A stretch of 52,322 nucleotides of DNA from an uncultured Bacteroidaceae bacterium (GTDB lineage: Bacteria; Bacteroidota; Bacteroidia; Bacteroidales; Bacteroidaceae), in the NCBI GenBank assembly GCA_934271655.1, contig CAKQRW010000019.1, positions 1 through 52,322 of the forward strand. The letters are read 5' to 3'. Shown one piece after another: positions 25,007-33,868 of this stretch. The first letter of the stretch is position 1, and each line of letters begins with the position of its first letter. The notes under the pieces were generated by a model. The model saw only the letters and a list, made by a program, of their open reading frames with translations. It did not search any database and had not been told where the DNA came from. Position numbers and translations under genes: made by a program.

Positions 25007-26290
25007 ATGGAAAAAGAAGTTAGGGACAGAATTGCCGCTCTCGTGAAGAGGGAGGTCGTGCCAGCTGTCGGTTGCACCGAACCGATGGCGGTGTCGCTGT
25101 GTGTGGCCAGGGCCGTGGAGCTGTTGGGCGCGGTGCCGGAAGAGATTGAGGTGCTGCTCTCGGCCAACATACTGAAGAACGCCATGGGTGTCGGCATACC
25201 GGGCACAGGCATGATAGGGCTGCCTATAGCTGTGGCTCTTGGAGCTTTGATAGGCAAACCTGAGTATGAGCTGGAGGTGCTGAAGGATGTGACGGATGAG
25301 GCTGTGAGGAAAGGGCGCGAGTATGTGGACGAGAACCGCATCAGCATCAGACTGAAGGACGGCATCACGGAGAAACTGTATATAGAGGTGCATGTCGCGA
25401 GTGGGGCAGACACGGCGGAGGCGGTGATAAGCGGCGGACATACAAACTTCGTGTTTCTCAGGCATGGAGGCAAGGTGATCCTTGACAGGCAGCAGGCGGA
25501 GACTGAGGACGAGCGTGATGATGACAGCTGGCTCAACCTGCGCAAGGTGTATGAATATGCCACAACAGCCCCGCTGGAGGAGATTGATTTCATCCGTCAG
25601 GCCAGGACTCTCAATGAGAAGGCCGCGGCCGAATCGCTCAAGGGCAACTATGGGCACATGCTGGGCAAGACTCTCTCGCAGCCATTGGGCAAGGGCATCT
25701 TTGGCGACACGATATTCTCTCATGTCATATCAGCTACCGCATGTGCGTGTGACGCACGCATGGCTGGCGCGCCGATACCCGTCATGTCCAATTCGGGCAG
25801 CGGCAACCAAGGCATATGCGCCACATTGCCTGTGGTGAAGTTTGCTGAGGAAAACCACAATACGGACGAGGAACTGGTGCGCTCGCTGATGCTGAGTCAC
25901 CTCACGGCCATCTATATCAAGCAGTCGCTCGGACGCCTGTCGGCGCTGTGCGGATGTGTGGTCGCCTCGATAGGGTCGGCCTGCGGAATCACTTATCTGA
26001 TGGGTGGCAACTATGACCAGGTGACGTATGCTGTGAAGAACATGGCAGCAAACCTTACGGGCATGATATGTGACGGGGCGAAGCCTTCGTGCGCGCTCAA
26101 GCTCGCGTCGGGGGTGAGCACCGCTGTGCTCTCTGCCATGCTGGCGGTGCAGCATAAGTGCGTGACCTCTGTTGAGGGCATCATCGACGAGGATGTGGAC
26201 AAGTCTATACATAATCTCACGCGCATAGGCAAGGACGCCATGGACGAGACTGACCGATGCGTGCTGGAGATAATGACTGGCAAAGGGTAA
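25007..26290 (+). CDS. L-cysteine desulfidase/serine dehydratase alpha-like protein (CyuA/YhaM, UPF0597)
   Basis: The 427-residue protein belongs to the YhaM/CyuA family, oxygen-sensitive [4Fe-4S] enzymes that break L-cysteine into pyruvate, ammonia and sulfide. It begins with the family block VPAVGCTEPMAVSLCVARA (Cys23) and keeps the cysteine-rich second half, with LCGCVVASIGSACGITYLMGGN and GMICDGAKPSCALK, which together supply the cluster ligands. LMLSHLTAIYIKQSLGRLSALCG is also conserved. Serine is an alternative substrate. It is transcribed rightward, away from the xylanase, and precedes trxB by 190 bases. Confidence 0.88.
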   Translation: MEKEVRDRIAALVKREVVPAVGCTEPMAVSLCVARAVELLGAVPEEIEVLLSANILKNAMGVGIPGTGMIGLPIAVALGALIGKPEYELEVLKDVTDEAVRKGREYVDENRISIRLKDGITEKLYIEVHVASGADTAEAVISGGHTNFVFLRHGGKVILDRQQAETEDERDDDSWLNLRKVYEYATTAPLEEIDFIRQARTLNEKAAAESLKGNYGHMLGKTLSQPLGKGIFGDTIFSHVISATACACDARMAGAPIPVMSNSGSGNQGICATLPVVKFAEENHNTDEELVRSLMLSHLTAIYIKQSLGRLSALCGCVVASIGSACGITYLMGGNYDQVTYAVKNMAANLTGMICDGAKPSCALKLASGVSTAVLSAMLAVQHKCVTSVEGIIDEDVDKSIHNLTRIGKDAMDETDRCVLEIMTGKG

Positions 26291-26391
26291 TGACTGGAGG
26301 AAATGGATGGCAATCATCCTGACTCACGGTAATAGCGAACACCCGATCAACAAGTGACGACCGGAGGAATGGATGACAATTCATGCTGGCT

Positions 26392-26454
26392 GCAGAATCT
26401 GATTACTTATGTGCAGAATCTGATTACCTACTTATAAATTTGATTACTTACTTA
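26392..26454. repeat. 21-bp tandem repeat containing the probable trxB promoter box
   Basis: Three 21-base units start at 26392, 26413 and 26434 with the core TGATTAC(T/C)TA. In the third unit the sequence TAAATTTG (26435-26442) is a consensus -7 box 39 bases before the trxB start, whereas the first two units have AATCTG there. An older imperfect duplication lies just upstream (GAC(T/C)GGAGG at 26292 and 26359). Confidence 0.75.
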
Positions 26455-26480
26455 TATAAAGACAAAGACTAAAAATACTT

Positions 26481-27425
26481 ATGGCAATAAAGACATTGAT
26501 TATAGGCAGTGGCCCTGCTGGCTACACAGCCGCGATATATGCTTCAAGAAGCTCTCTCTCTCCAGTGCTTTACGAGGGACTCCAGCCTGGAGGACAGCTG
26601 ACACAGACAACGGAGATAGAGAATTTTCCAGGTTATCCTGATGGCACAACAGGCAATGAGCTGATGGATGACCTCCGCGCGCAGGCGGAAAGGCTGGGCA
26701 CGGAGATACGTGAGGGCATCGTCACCAAGGTGGAATTGTCTATGGACGGCAGCAAGCCTCACAAGGCTATCATGGATGACGGGTCTGAGGTAGAGGCTCA
26801 TACCATCATCATCTCTACAGGAGCATCGGCGAAATATCTGGGGCTTGACGATGAGACGAAATATGCCGGCCAGGGTGTGTCGGCCTGCGCCACATGCGAC
26901 GGATTCTTTTACAGAAAGAAGGTTGTGGCTGTTGTCGGAGGCGGAGACACAGCGTGCGAGGAGGCGCAGTATCTTGCCAGTCTTGCCAAGAAGGTGTACC
27001 TGATAGTGCGACGCGACCAGCTGAGGGCAAGTGACGCTATGCAGAAGAAGGTCAAGGAGGCTGAGAATATAGAGATTCTGTGGAACACGCAGGCGGAGGG
27101 CCTTTATGGCGACAATGGCGTGGAGGGCGCACATCTTGTGGAGAACAAGGGCAAGGATGGCGAGCGCCATTATGACCTGCCTATTGACGGGTTCTTTCTT
27201 GCCATAGGCCATCATCCCAACAGTGAGGTGTTCCGCCCGTATGTGGAGGTGGACGAGCAGGGATATATAAAGGTGCAGCATCCTACTACAGCCACAAATG
27301 TGCCTGGCGTGTTTGCGGCGGGCGATGTGGCCGACCCTATTTACAGGCAGGCCATCAGCGCGGCTGGCAGCGGTTGCCATGCTGCTATAGACGCTCTTCA
27401 TTACCTTCAGGAAAAGGGACTGTAG
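26481..27425 (+). CDS. trxB: Thioredoxin-disulfide reductase
   Basis: TrxB is an FAD enzyme passing electrons from NADPH to thioredoxin. The 314-residue protein has the FAD-binding GSGPAGYTAAIYA at about 9-21, the redox pair C136-AT-C139 (CATCDGFF), the NADPH-binding VGGGDTACEEA, and the closing GVFAAGDVADPIYRQA. Length and motif order are those of the bacterial low-molecular-weight form. The DsbD-like gene follows after 62 bases, so the two probably form one unit moving reducing power from the cytoplasm to the periplasm. Confidence 0.97.
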   Translation: MAIKTLIIGSGPAGYTAAIYASRSSLSPVLYEGLQPGGQLTQTTEIENFPGYPDGTTGNELMDDLRAQAERLGTEIREGIVTKVELSMDGSKPHKAIMDDGSEVEAHTIIISTGASAKYLGLDDETKYAGQGVSACATCDGFFYRKKVVAVVGGGDTACEEAQYLASLAKKVYLIVRRDQLRASDAMQKKVKEAENIEILWNTQAEGLYGDNGVEGAHLVENKGKDGERHYDLPIDGFFLAIGHHPNSEVFRPYVEVDEQGYIKVQHPTTATNVPGVFAAGDVADPIYRQAISAAGSGCHAAIDALHYLQEKGL

Positions 27426-27487
27426 CCGTGGCTCAATGTGACAGCGGTGCATGATAAAAAATAAAATACACTCGATAATACAATACG

Positions 27488-29620
27488 ATGACGAAAAGAA
27501 TATTATGGATTCTTCTTGTGCTGTGCACTTTTGGCATGGCTTCGGCGCAGTTCGCAAACCCTGTGAAGGTGAATGTGTCGTTAGACAAGAAGTCGGATAC
27601 AGAGGCTGTGCTGAAGTTTGTTGCGTCTATTGATAAAGGATGGCACATGTACAGCACGCAGGTGGTGGCTGACGGGCCTACTCCAACGACCATCAATGTG
27701 GAGAAAATATCTGGCGCGAAACTGGACGGGGCTTTGGCTCCGCTGAAAGCTCCAGTGAAGAAATATGAGGAAATGTTTGGGGCGGATGTGTACTTCTTCG
27801 AGCATTCGGCCACTTTTGTACAGAAGGTTAAGCTTCTGGGCGGCAAGTATGTGCTGGAGGGATATCTTGAGTATGGCGCATGTAATGACCAAAACTGCAT
27901 TCCTCCCACTTCTGTGGATTTCAAGTATGCAGGAGAGACACCTGTACAGAAGGCAAAAGATGAAGAGGTGAAGAAAGAGGAAAAGGTGAAACAAGATGAT
28001 GGCAAGGAGGCTGAAGCTGATGGTGCTGGCACAGACAATGCGGAGGCTGAGGATGAGGCTGTGGCAGACACGGCCGCTGTAGACCCGGAGTTTTCTGTCG
28101 ATGCTGCACCGGATGCGTCTGACCTTTGGGCTCCTGTCATTGACAAGCTTCGCGCTTTTGATGAGGGAGGAGAAAGCGACACAGCTGATGCCTCGCTATG
28201 GAAAATATTCATCCTGGGACTGCTCGGAGGATTGGTGGCGCTGGTCACTCCTTGTGTATGGCCTATAATACCGATGACGGTCTCTTTCTTTTTGAAGAAA
28301 GGCACTACGCGCAAGTCTACTCCAGAGGAGAAGGAGGCGGCAAGAAAACGTGGAGTGCGCGACGCTATTCTTTATGGCGCGAGCATAGTGGTCATCTATG
28401 TGACTCTCGGATTGGTCATAACAGCGTGCTTTGGAGCTTCGGCCTTGAACGACCTTGCCACAAACGCCGTTTTCAACATCATATTCTTCTTGATGCTTCT
28501 TGTCTTTGGCATATCTTTCATCGGAGGCTTTGAGCTGACGCTCCCGTCGAAGTGGAATACTGCCGTGGACAGCAAGGCTAACAGCACGACAGGTGTGCTC
28601 AGCGTGTTCCTTATGGCTTTCACGCTTGTGCTCGTCAGTTTCTCATGCACGGGCCCCATCATAGGCTTCTTGCTCGTGCAGGTGGTGACATCCAGCATCG
28701 TGGGACCTGTTGTGGGCATGCTCGGATTTGCAATTGCGCTTGCGCTGCCGTTCACTCTGTTCGCTCTTTTCCCTCAGATGCTGAATTCTGCGCCAAAGAG
28801 CGGCAACTGGATGAATGTGGTGAAGGTCACTCTTGGTTTTGTGGAAATGGCGTTTGCCCTGAAGTTCTTCTCGGTGGCTGACCTCGCGTATGGCTGGGGA
28901 TTGCTTGACCGTGAGACGTTCTTGGCTCTGTGGATAGCTCTCGCGACTCTGCTCGGCGCTTATCTCATAGGGTGGATACGTTTCCCGCACGATGAGGATG
29001 AGTATGATGAGGAGGGCAACGTGATAGTGAATCATCGCACATCAATACCTCGGTTCTTCTGCGCTCTTGTGTCGTTTGCGTTTGCTATATATATGGTTCC
29101 TGGCCTTTGGGGCGCGCCTCTCAAGGCTGTGAGCGCATTTGCGCCGCCTATGAAGACACAGGATTTCAACTTGGCAAAGGATGATGAGGTGAAGGCCATG
29201 TTCCATGACTATGAAGAGGGAATGGCTTATGCTAAGGCTCATGACTTGCCGGTGATGGTGGACTTTACTGGCTATGGGTGTGTCAACTGCCGCAAGATGG
29301 AGGCTGCTGTGTTTGTAGACCCTGTCGTGGCGGAGACCATGCAGAAGAAATATGTGCTCATCCAGTTGTATGTGGATGAAAAGACTAAGCTGGCGGAACC
29401 TGTCATCGTGAACGATGCTGGCCAGGAACGCAAGCTGCGCACCGTCGGCGACAAATGGGGATATCTCCAGTCGAGCAAGTTCGGTGCTACGGCGCAGCCT
29501 TTCTATGTGCTGCTTGACAATGATGGCAATCCGCTTGAAAGGAGCTATTCCTTTGATGAGGATGTGGCTAAGTTTAGCGCATGGCTTAATAGCGGACTTG
29601 AGCATTATGCTGCGGAATGA
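27488..29620 (+). CDS. DsbD-like thiol:disulfide interchange protein
   Basis: The 710-residue inner-membrane protein has a signal peptide (about 1-19), a periplasmic alpha-like domain with the Cys pair in ACNDQNC, a long acidic Glu/Asp/Ala linker at about 155-215, eight hydrophobic segments from about 240 (LLGGLVALVTPCVWPIIPM, with a conserved Cys-Pro) to about 540, and a periplasmic thioredoxin-like domain with C598-VN-C601 (GYGCVNCRKME). It carries electrons from cytoplasmic thioredoxin outward to oxidised periplasmic proteins. The order matches DsbD exactly. It lies directly downstream of trxB, the source of its electrons. Confidence 0.93.
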   Translation: MTKRILWILLVLCTFGMASAQFANPVKVNVSLDKKSDTEAVLKFVASIDKGWHMYSTQVVADGPTPTTINVEKISGAKLDGALAPLKAPVKKYEEMFGADVYFFEHSATFVQKVKLLGGKYVLEGYLEYGACNDQNCIPPTSVDFKYAGETPVQKAKDEEVKKEEKVKQDDGKEAEADGAGTDNAEAEDEAVADTAAVDPEFSVDAAPDASDLWAPVIDKLRAFDEGGESDTADASLWKIFILGLLGGLVALVTPCVWPIIPMTVSFFLKKGTTRKSTPEEKEAARKRGVRDAILYGASIVVIYVTLGLVITACFGASALNDLATNAVFNIIFFLMLLVFGISFIGGFELTLPSKWNTAVDSKANSTTGVLSVFLMAFTLVLVSFSCTGPIIGFLLVQVVTSSIVGPVVGMLGFAIALALPFTLFALFPQMLNSAPKSGNWMNVVKVTLGFVEMAFALKFFSVADLAYGWGLLDRETFLALWIALATLLGAYLIGWIRFPHDEDEYDEEGNVIVNHRTSIPRFFCALVSFAFAIYMVPGLWGAPLKAVSAFAPPMKTQDFNLAKDDEVKAMFHDYEEGMAYAKAHDLPVMVDFTGYGCVNCRKMEAAVFVDPVVAETMQKKYVLIQLYVDEKTKLAEPVIVNDAGQERKLRTVGDKWGYLQSSKFGATAQPFYVLLDNDGNPLERSYSFDEDVAKFSAWLNSGLEHYAAE

Positions 29621-29921
29621 GGCTGATGGCTGAAGTGGCAAGCAGGCCTGTGCCTTAGCCGTCGATGAGGGGCGTGCGTGCGACCTATGCCATGGGGCGT
29701 GTGGCTGTTCTCACTCTGGTGGTGTGCCTTTCAGGGCAGACGGCAGATGATGGGGCAGATGGCAGATGATGAAGCATGTGCAATCCATTAATGTGCCGCA
29801 TACGACGTTATTGAGATGGAGCATGCGATAAACGATGGAGCATGTGCAATGCAAATGATGGAAGCGAATTCGTTTATACATTATATATAATATACATATA
29901 TAAATCACAGCAAAGGGAAGT
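29621..29921. other. Intergenic region before manA
   Basis: There is no gene in these 301 bases. GCAGATG-type and GCATGTGCAAT motifs recur; GCATGTGCAAT occurs at 29774 and 29840, exactly 66 bases apart. The final 40 bases are an alternating AT stretch without a recognisable -7 box. Confidence 0.5.
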
Positions 29922-30965
29922 ATGAACAGATTGTATCCGATGTTGTTTGAGCCTAACCTGCATGAAGTGGTGTGGGGCGGTAACAGGTTGAAGCCTTTTA
30001 AGGGCTTGGAACCAGACAATAGTCCGGTTGGCGAGAGCTGGGAAGTGAGCGCTGTGCCTTCGAGCGTCAGCGTGGTGAGCAATGGGTGCTGGGCTGGCCG
30101 GAGTCTGGTGGATGTCATAGACATGATGCCTAAAGAGATTCTTGGCGAGTCGGTGGCTGCCGAGCATGCCAACAAACTGCCTCTCCTTGTGAAGTTTATT
30201 GACGCGGAGAAGGATCTGAGCATTCAGGTGCATCCTAATGATGAAATGGCCAAACGGCTGCATGGCAAGATGGGAAAGAGCGAGATGTGGTATGTCATTG
30301 ACGCAAAGCCAGGAAGTTTTCTGTATGCGGGATTCAAGGAAAGGATATCTCCTTATGAGTACAAGAAACGTGTGGATGACGGTTCTGTGACAGAGGTTCT
30401 TGCTAAGCATGAGGTGAAGGCCGGTGACGTGTTTTATCTGCCTGCTGGCAGGGTGCACGCTATATGTGGCGGCATATTGCTGGCGGAGGTGCAGCAGTCG
30501 TCTGACGTGACATATCGTATATATGATTACAACCGTCCGGGCATAGATGGCAAACCGCGTGAATTGCACACGGAACTTGCTGCTGAGGCTCTTGACTTCA
30601 ACGTGGAGGACGAGTACCGCACGCACTATTCAAGTCTGGAGAATAAGTCCAACAGGGTCATAGAGTCTCCATATTTCAGTGTGCGTGTCACAGAACTGGA
30701 GTCGGCGTTCCACCGAAATCTGCTGAAGTATGACAGCTTTATCATCAGCATGTGCATATCGGGCGACTGCAAGATAAAGGTGCGCTCTACAGGTGATGAG
30801 GTGGTGCTGAAGGAGGGTTGGAGTGTGCTTATACCTGCTGCTGTGGCAGACTATGATGTTGTCCCTCTAAACGGGAAGAGCAGGGTGCTTGACGCTTTTA
30901 TAGATAAGAAGGACCGGAGTCTTGGAGCGTGCATTACCAGGTTTCTGCATATAACCAGCAGATGA
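29922..30965 (+). CDS. manA: Mannose-6-phosphate isomerase, class I
   Basis: The zinc enzyme interconverts mannose-6-phosphate and fructose-6-phosphate. The 347-residue protein has the cupin-fold blocks VWGGNRLKPFKG, GESWEVSA, KFIDAEKDLSIQVHPND (zinc-binding Gln and His), and DVFYLPAGRVHAICGGILLAEVQQSSDVTYRIYDYNR (zinc-binding His and the catalytic-region Arg). The length agrees with the Bacteroidetes/Firmicutes short form. It could supply mannose-based sugar nucleotides for glycans or use mannose from plant polysaccharides. The pectate lyase follows after 122 bases. Confidence 0.95.
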   Translation: MNRLYPMLFEPNLHEVVWGGNRLKPFKGLEPDNSPVGESWEVSAVPSSVSVVSNGCWAGRSLVDVIDMMPKEILGESVAAEHANKLPLLVKFIDAEKDLSIQVHPNDEMAKRLHGKMGKSEMWYVIDAKPGSFLYAGFKERISPYEYKKRVDDGSVTEVLAKHEVKAGDVFYLPAGRVHAICGGILLAEVQQSSDVTYRIYDYNRPGIDGKPRELHTELAAEALDFNVEDEYRTHYSSLENKSNRVIESPYFSVRVTELESAFHRNLLKYDSFIISMCISGDCKIKVRSTGDEVVLKEGWSVLIPAAVADYDVVPLNGKSRVLDAFIDKKDRSLGACITRFLHITSR

Positions 30966-31087
30966 GGCAGGTGACATCATGCGTGTGAAATGGTAAAGAA
31001 TGTGAAGTGCGGCAGTTGTTGCGGCTGTGAGACAGTGTCTTGTACGCAGCTGTTCAATGGCGCGCTTGCGAGAAAGGAGATGTATTC

Positions 31088-32191
31088 ATGAAGCGTTTGT
31101 TCTTGGTTCTGTCTGCGTCGCTGTTGGCTGTTGTGGCGATGGCGCAAGACAAATGCCTGCAATTGGGCGACTCGATAGTGAAATATCAGTCGAGGTCGGG
31201 TGGATGGTGCAAGAACCAGAACTGGCTTGCAGGGGCAGACCCCGTGGCGATGAGGGCATGCCGGGCCTCTGGGATAGGCGCTACCATAGACAATGGGGCT
31301 ACTGTCTCGGAGATGCGATGCCTGGTGAAGGCCATAGACAGGGTGAAGGAGATGGCTGATATAGGCCTGGAGGGAATAGACGTGAAGGCTTTGAATCAGC
31401 GTGCAGCCGTGTATAATGCTGCTTTTGTGCGCGGGCTGGAGTATCTGCTGAAGATGCAGTATGATAATGGCGGCTTCCCGCAGTTTTATCCTCCGAAACG
31501 CAAAAGCGACTACTCTGTGCACATCACTTTTAATGACAACGCGATGACCAACGCTCTCTTGATGCTGAGTGACGTGGCTCGGAACGACGGGGCACTGAGG
31601 AATGTTGATGTGGACGACCGAATGAGGAGGAAGTGTGAAAGGGCGTACGAGAAAGGCCTGCAATGCATACTTGACTGCCAGATACGTGTGGGGGATGATG
31701 GGCGTGTGCTTGAGTATGGCACAGAGGAGTGGAAGAATGGAAGGAGGACTGTGTGGTGCCAGCAGCATGATAAGGCCACTTTGGCTCCTGTTAAGGCACG
31801 GGCTTATGAATTGCCATCCTATAGCGGCTTTGGCGAAACATGCGCCATTCTCTCTCTGCTGATGGATGTGGAGAATCCGTCTGCGGAGATAAAGGGGGCT
31901 GTGAGGGATGCCGTGCAATGGCTTGAGCAGCATGCTATGAAAGATGTGGTGAAGGAATCGTTCGTCAATGATGAGGGGAAGAATGATATTCGCATAGCCC
32001 ATAAAAGTGGAGCTCCCTTGATGTGGGCGAGATTTTATGACTTGGAGAATGCTCTTCCTTTCTATTGTGACAGAGATGGAGTGCCTCGGCGCGAACTCTC
32101 GGAGATAGGCTATGAACGACGAAATGGCTACTCATGGGTGAGCTGCCAGCCGTCGAAGATTATAGAGAGATATAAAAACCTCAATTATTAA
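31088..32191 (+). CDS. Pectate lyase, family PL10, secreted
   Basis: The 367-residue protein starts at ATG 31088 with a signal peptide (MKRLFLVLSASLLAVVAMAQ); an upstream in-frame ATG would bury it. PL10 blocks are ATIDNGATVSEMRCLVKA, FVRGLEYLLKMQYDNGGFPQFYPP, HITFNDNAMTNALLMLSDV, VWCQQHDKATLAPVKARAYELPSYSG and RFYDLENALPFYCDRDGVPRRELSEIGYERRNGYSW. The enzyme cuts polygalacturonate by beta-elimination using calcium. Its C-terminus ends 18 bases before the DUF3467 gene, so readthrough into the ribosomal region is conceivable. Confidence 0.92.
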   Translation: MKRLFLVLSASLLAVVAMAQDKCLQLGDSIVKYQSRSGGWCKNQNWLAGADPVAMRACRASGIGATIDNGATVSEMRCLVKAIDRVKEMADIGLEGIDVKALNQRAAVYNAAFVRGLEYLLKMQYDNGGFPQFYPPKRKSDYSVHITFNDNAMTNALLMLSDVARNDGALRNVDVDDRMRRKCERAYEKGLQCILDCQIRVGDDGRVLEYGTEEWKNGRRTVWCQQHDKATLAPVKARAYELPSYSGFGETCAILSLLMDVENPSAEIKGAVRDAVQWLEQHAMKDVVKESFVNDEGKNDIRIAHKSGAPLMWARFYDLENALPFYCDRDGVPRRELSEIGYERRNGYSWVSCQPSKIIERYKNLNY

Positions 32192-32209
32192 CTTAATACT
32201 AAAAAAATT

Positions 32210-32533
32210 ATGTCAGAGAACAAAAATCAGCAGCAGCAGCTCCAGATCGAGCTGAAGCCAGAAATCGCAGGTGGAATCTATTCTAACCTCGCAGTAGTGA
32301 CTCACTCAGCAAATGAGATCGTTACAGACTTTGTGCAGATGCTTCCAGGCATGCAAAAGGCTCAGGTGGCAAGCCGTATCATCATGACTCCAGACAACGC
32401 TAAGCGTCTTCTCTTTGCTCTGCAGGACAACATCATGAAGTATGAGCAGCAGTTTGGCGAGATCACTTTCGGACAGCCTGCCAATGATGACAAGACTGTA
32501 GCTCCTTTCAATATTAAGAAAGGTGAGGCGTAA
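32210..32533 (+). CDS. DUF3467 family protein
   Basis: The 107-residue protein (QIELKPEIAGGIYSNLAVVTHSANEIVTDF, then GMQKAQVASRIIMTPDNAKRLLFALQDNI) matches DUF3467, a small conserved family of unknown function. In other Bacteroidetes it usually sits between rpoC and rpsL, as I recall; here it still precedes rpsL but the gene before it is the pectate lyase, so rpoBC has been separated. Codon use (preference for CAG, CGT/CGC, ATC) is like that of the ribosomal genes. Confidence 0.85.
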   Translation: MSENKNQQQQLQIELKPEIAGGIYSNLAVVTHSANEIVTDFVQMLPGMQKAQVASRIIMTPDNAKRLLFALQDNIMKYEQQFGEITFGQPANDDKTVAPFNIKKGEA

Positions 32534-32780
32534 GCTTGTCGCTCGCAGAACTTTTTCTGATTTATGCGCTCCATTATGTTAAGCGCCTCAAGGGCACTTG
32601 TCGTATAATAAAGGATGCTTGTTGTATAGAATAGACAAGCACATGTTTGTGAAACTCTCTATTCTGTGCGCACGTCGCTTTTGCTTGCTAGTCGCTATGC
32701 TTGTGCATGGCTCTTGTGAACGGAAGGATGCCTACTTCTGAATGATGAGTCTCAACAAACAACTATGAGCGCCTGCATGA

Positions 32781-32820
32781 CCTGGCATCAGTTTCTCTGA
32801 AACTTGATGCCAGGTTTTTT
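32781..32820 (+). terminator. Strong intrinsic terminator before the str operon
   Basis: CCTGGCATCA-GTTTC (32781-32795) pairs with GAAAC-TTGATGCCAGG (32799-32814) with a single bulge and a short loop, followed by a run of T. It lies 250 bases after DUF3467 and isolates the ribosomal operon from upstream transcription. Confidence 0.85.
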
Positions 32821-32833
32821 TTGTTTTCTTCAT

Positions 32834-32929
32834 CTTGGCATGCCATTCCGTTTGTCTTATGAAACACATTCCAGTGCAACTTGAAATGAAGGCTAAAAAC
32901 TTGGCATGCCGTTTCTTTCGTCTTATGAC
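32834..32929. repeat. Direct repeat spaced exactly 66 bp
   Basis: CTTGGCATGCC occurs at 32834 and 32900, and TCTTATGA at 32855 and 32921, both pairs exactly 66 bases apart, with weaker matches between (CCGTTT and CGTTT). This looks like an eroded tandem duplication of a 66-bp unit. Confidence 0.7.
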
Positions 32930-33092
32930 GTGATGAGTTTGTCGGCTGTAAATCAATGTTTCGATGGTGAAAAGTGAACGTAAAAGTGACAGGATTAGTT
33001 AAAAAATATAAAAAAGAGGCGTTTGACGCTTAAAATAGTTCTTTTGCCCCAAAAAAGATTTAAAAATATTATGTTGTTTGGCAGAAAAGCCG

Positions 33093-33100
33093 TAACTTTG
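33093..33100 (+). promoter_or_regulatory. Promoter box of the str operon
   Basis: TAACTTTG followed by GC is a consensus -7 element; TTG at 33074-33076 is a rather close -33 candidate. It is the only good promoter I see before rpsL and implies a leader of about 225 bases. Confidence 0.65.
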
Positions 33101-33106
33101 CATCAC

Positions 33107-33330
33107 TTTTTGGAGTAGTGCGTGCCTTGGTTAGGCACATGAGTGTCGTGTGAGCTTGAAAAAAGCTCTGGCGAAGATGATAATCGAAGAGTACGACACG
33201 TAAATATAGCACGAAGCAAAGCGGGTAGCTTACCACTAAGCAAACAGCATCTCTTCAGCAGAGAAGGGGAGGGGTAGGCACTCGAACGAGAGAATTAATA
33301 GAAACAATAATATAAATAATTTACAACAAA
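33107..33330 (+). promoter_or_regulatory. Structured 5' leader of rpsL
   Basis: The leader contains the hairpin GTGCC/GGCAC (33122-33126 with 33134-33138) and an outer stem GTGTCGT/ACGACAC (33143-33149 with 33193-33199) enclosing GAGCTT/AAGCTC (33152-33157 with 33163-33168). Nested stems in the leader of a ribosomal operon suggest feedback control by a ribosomal protein, but I cannot match it to a known leader family. Confidence 0.45.
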
Positions 33331-33711
33331 ATGCCTACTATTCAACAATTGGTAAGAAAAGGCCGTCAGGTGTTGGTTGACAAGAGCAAGTCTCCTGCTT
33401 TGGATTCATGCCCACAGCGTCGCGGTGTTTGCGTTCGCGTGTACACAACAACTCCTAAGAAGCCAAATTCAGCGATGAGAAAGGTCGCTCGTGTTCGTCT
33501 GACAAACAAGAAGGAAGTCAACTCTTACATCCCAGGAGAGGGACACAACCTTCAGGAGCACTCAATCGTACTCGTTCGCGGCGGTCGTGTGAAGGACCTC
33601 CCAGGTGTACGTTACCACATCATCCGTGGTGCTCTCGATACAGCAGGTGTGGCTAGCCGCACTCAGCGCCGCTCAAAGTACGGAGCTAAGCGCCCAAAGG
33701 CTAAGAAGTAA
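33331..33711 (+). CDS. rpsL: 30S ribosomal protein S12
   Basis: S12 sits at the decoding site of the small subunit. The 126-residue protein has PTIQQLVRKGRQ, CPQRRGVCVRVYTTTPKKPNSAMRKVARVRL and the loop around PGEGHNLQEHSIVLVRGGRVKDLPGVRYH. The streptomycin-related lysine (K43-type, in TPKKPNS) and the second (RVKDLPG) are both the sensitive form. It is the first gene of the str operon, with rpsG 157 bases downstream. Confidence 0.98.
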   Translation: MPTIQQLVRKGRQVLVDKSKSPALDSCPQRRGVCVRVYTTTPKKPNSAMRKVARVRLTNKKEVNSYIPGEGHNLQEHSIVLVRGGRVKDLPGVRYHIIRGALDTAGVASRTQRRSKYGAKRPKAKK

Positions 33712-33868
33712 ATTTTCTTACACAAAAACAAGAAAACAACAGTTTTTTCACAAAGTTTGGTTTGACGGAAATGCTTGAAAGGGTTGAGTAAATGCCCTGG
33801 AGTGGGCGTTGAAGACACACACACGAATGCAGCCTCAGACTAAAGAATGATTAAATCAAACAAGAAAA

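Larger units (their letters stand above)
32534..33330. other. Control region before rpsL
   Basis: These 797 bases have no supported gene. In order they hold about 250 bases of unassigned sequence, a strong terminator at 32781-32820, a 66-bp-spaced direct repeat at 32834-32929, a promoter box at 33093-33100 and a structured leader of about 220 bases. Confidence 0.6.

Noticed and set aside
24766..25593. N-terminal extension of the xylanase to 1057 residues
   Set aside because: The ATG at 24765 begins a clear signal peptide and has a -7 box upstream. The extension is Ser- and Leu-rich antisense of the desulfidase gene.
32534..32780. Small RNA gene such as tmRNA, 4.5S RNA or RNase P RNA before the terminator at 32781
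   Set aside because: None of the conserved cores of these RNAs is visible and there is no consensus promoter. It remains unassigned.
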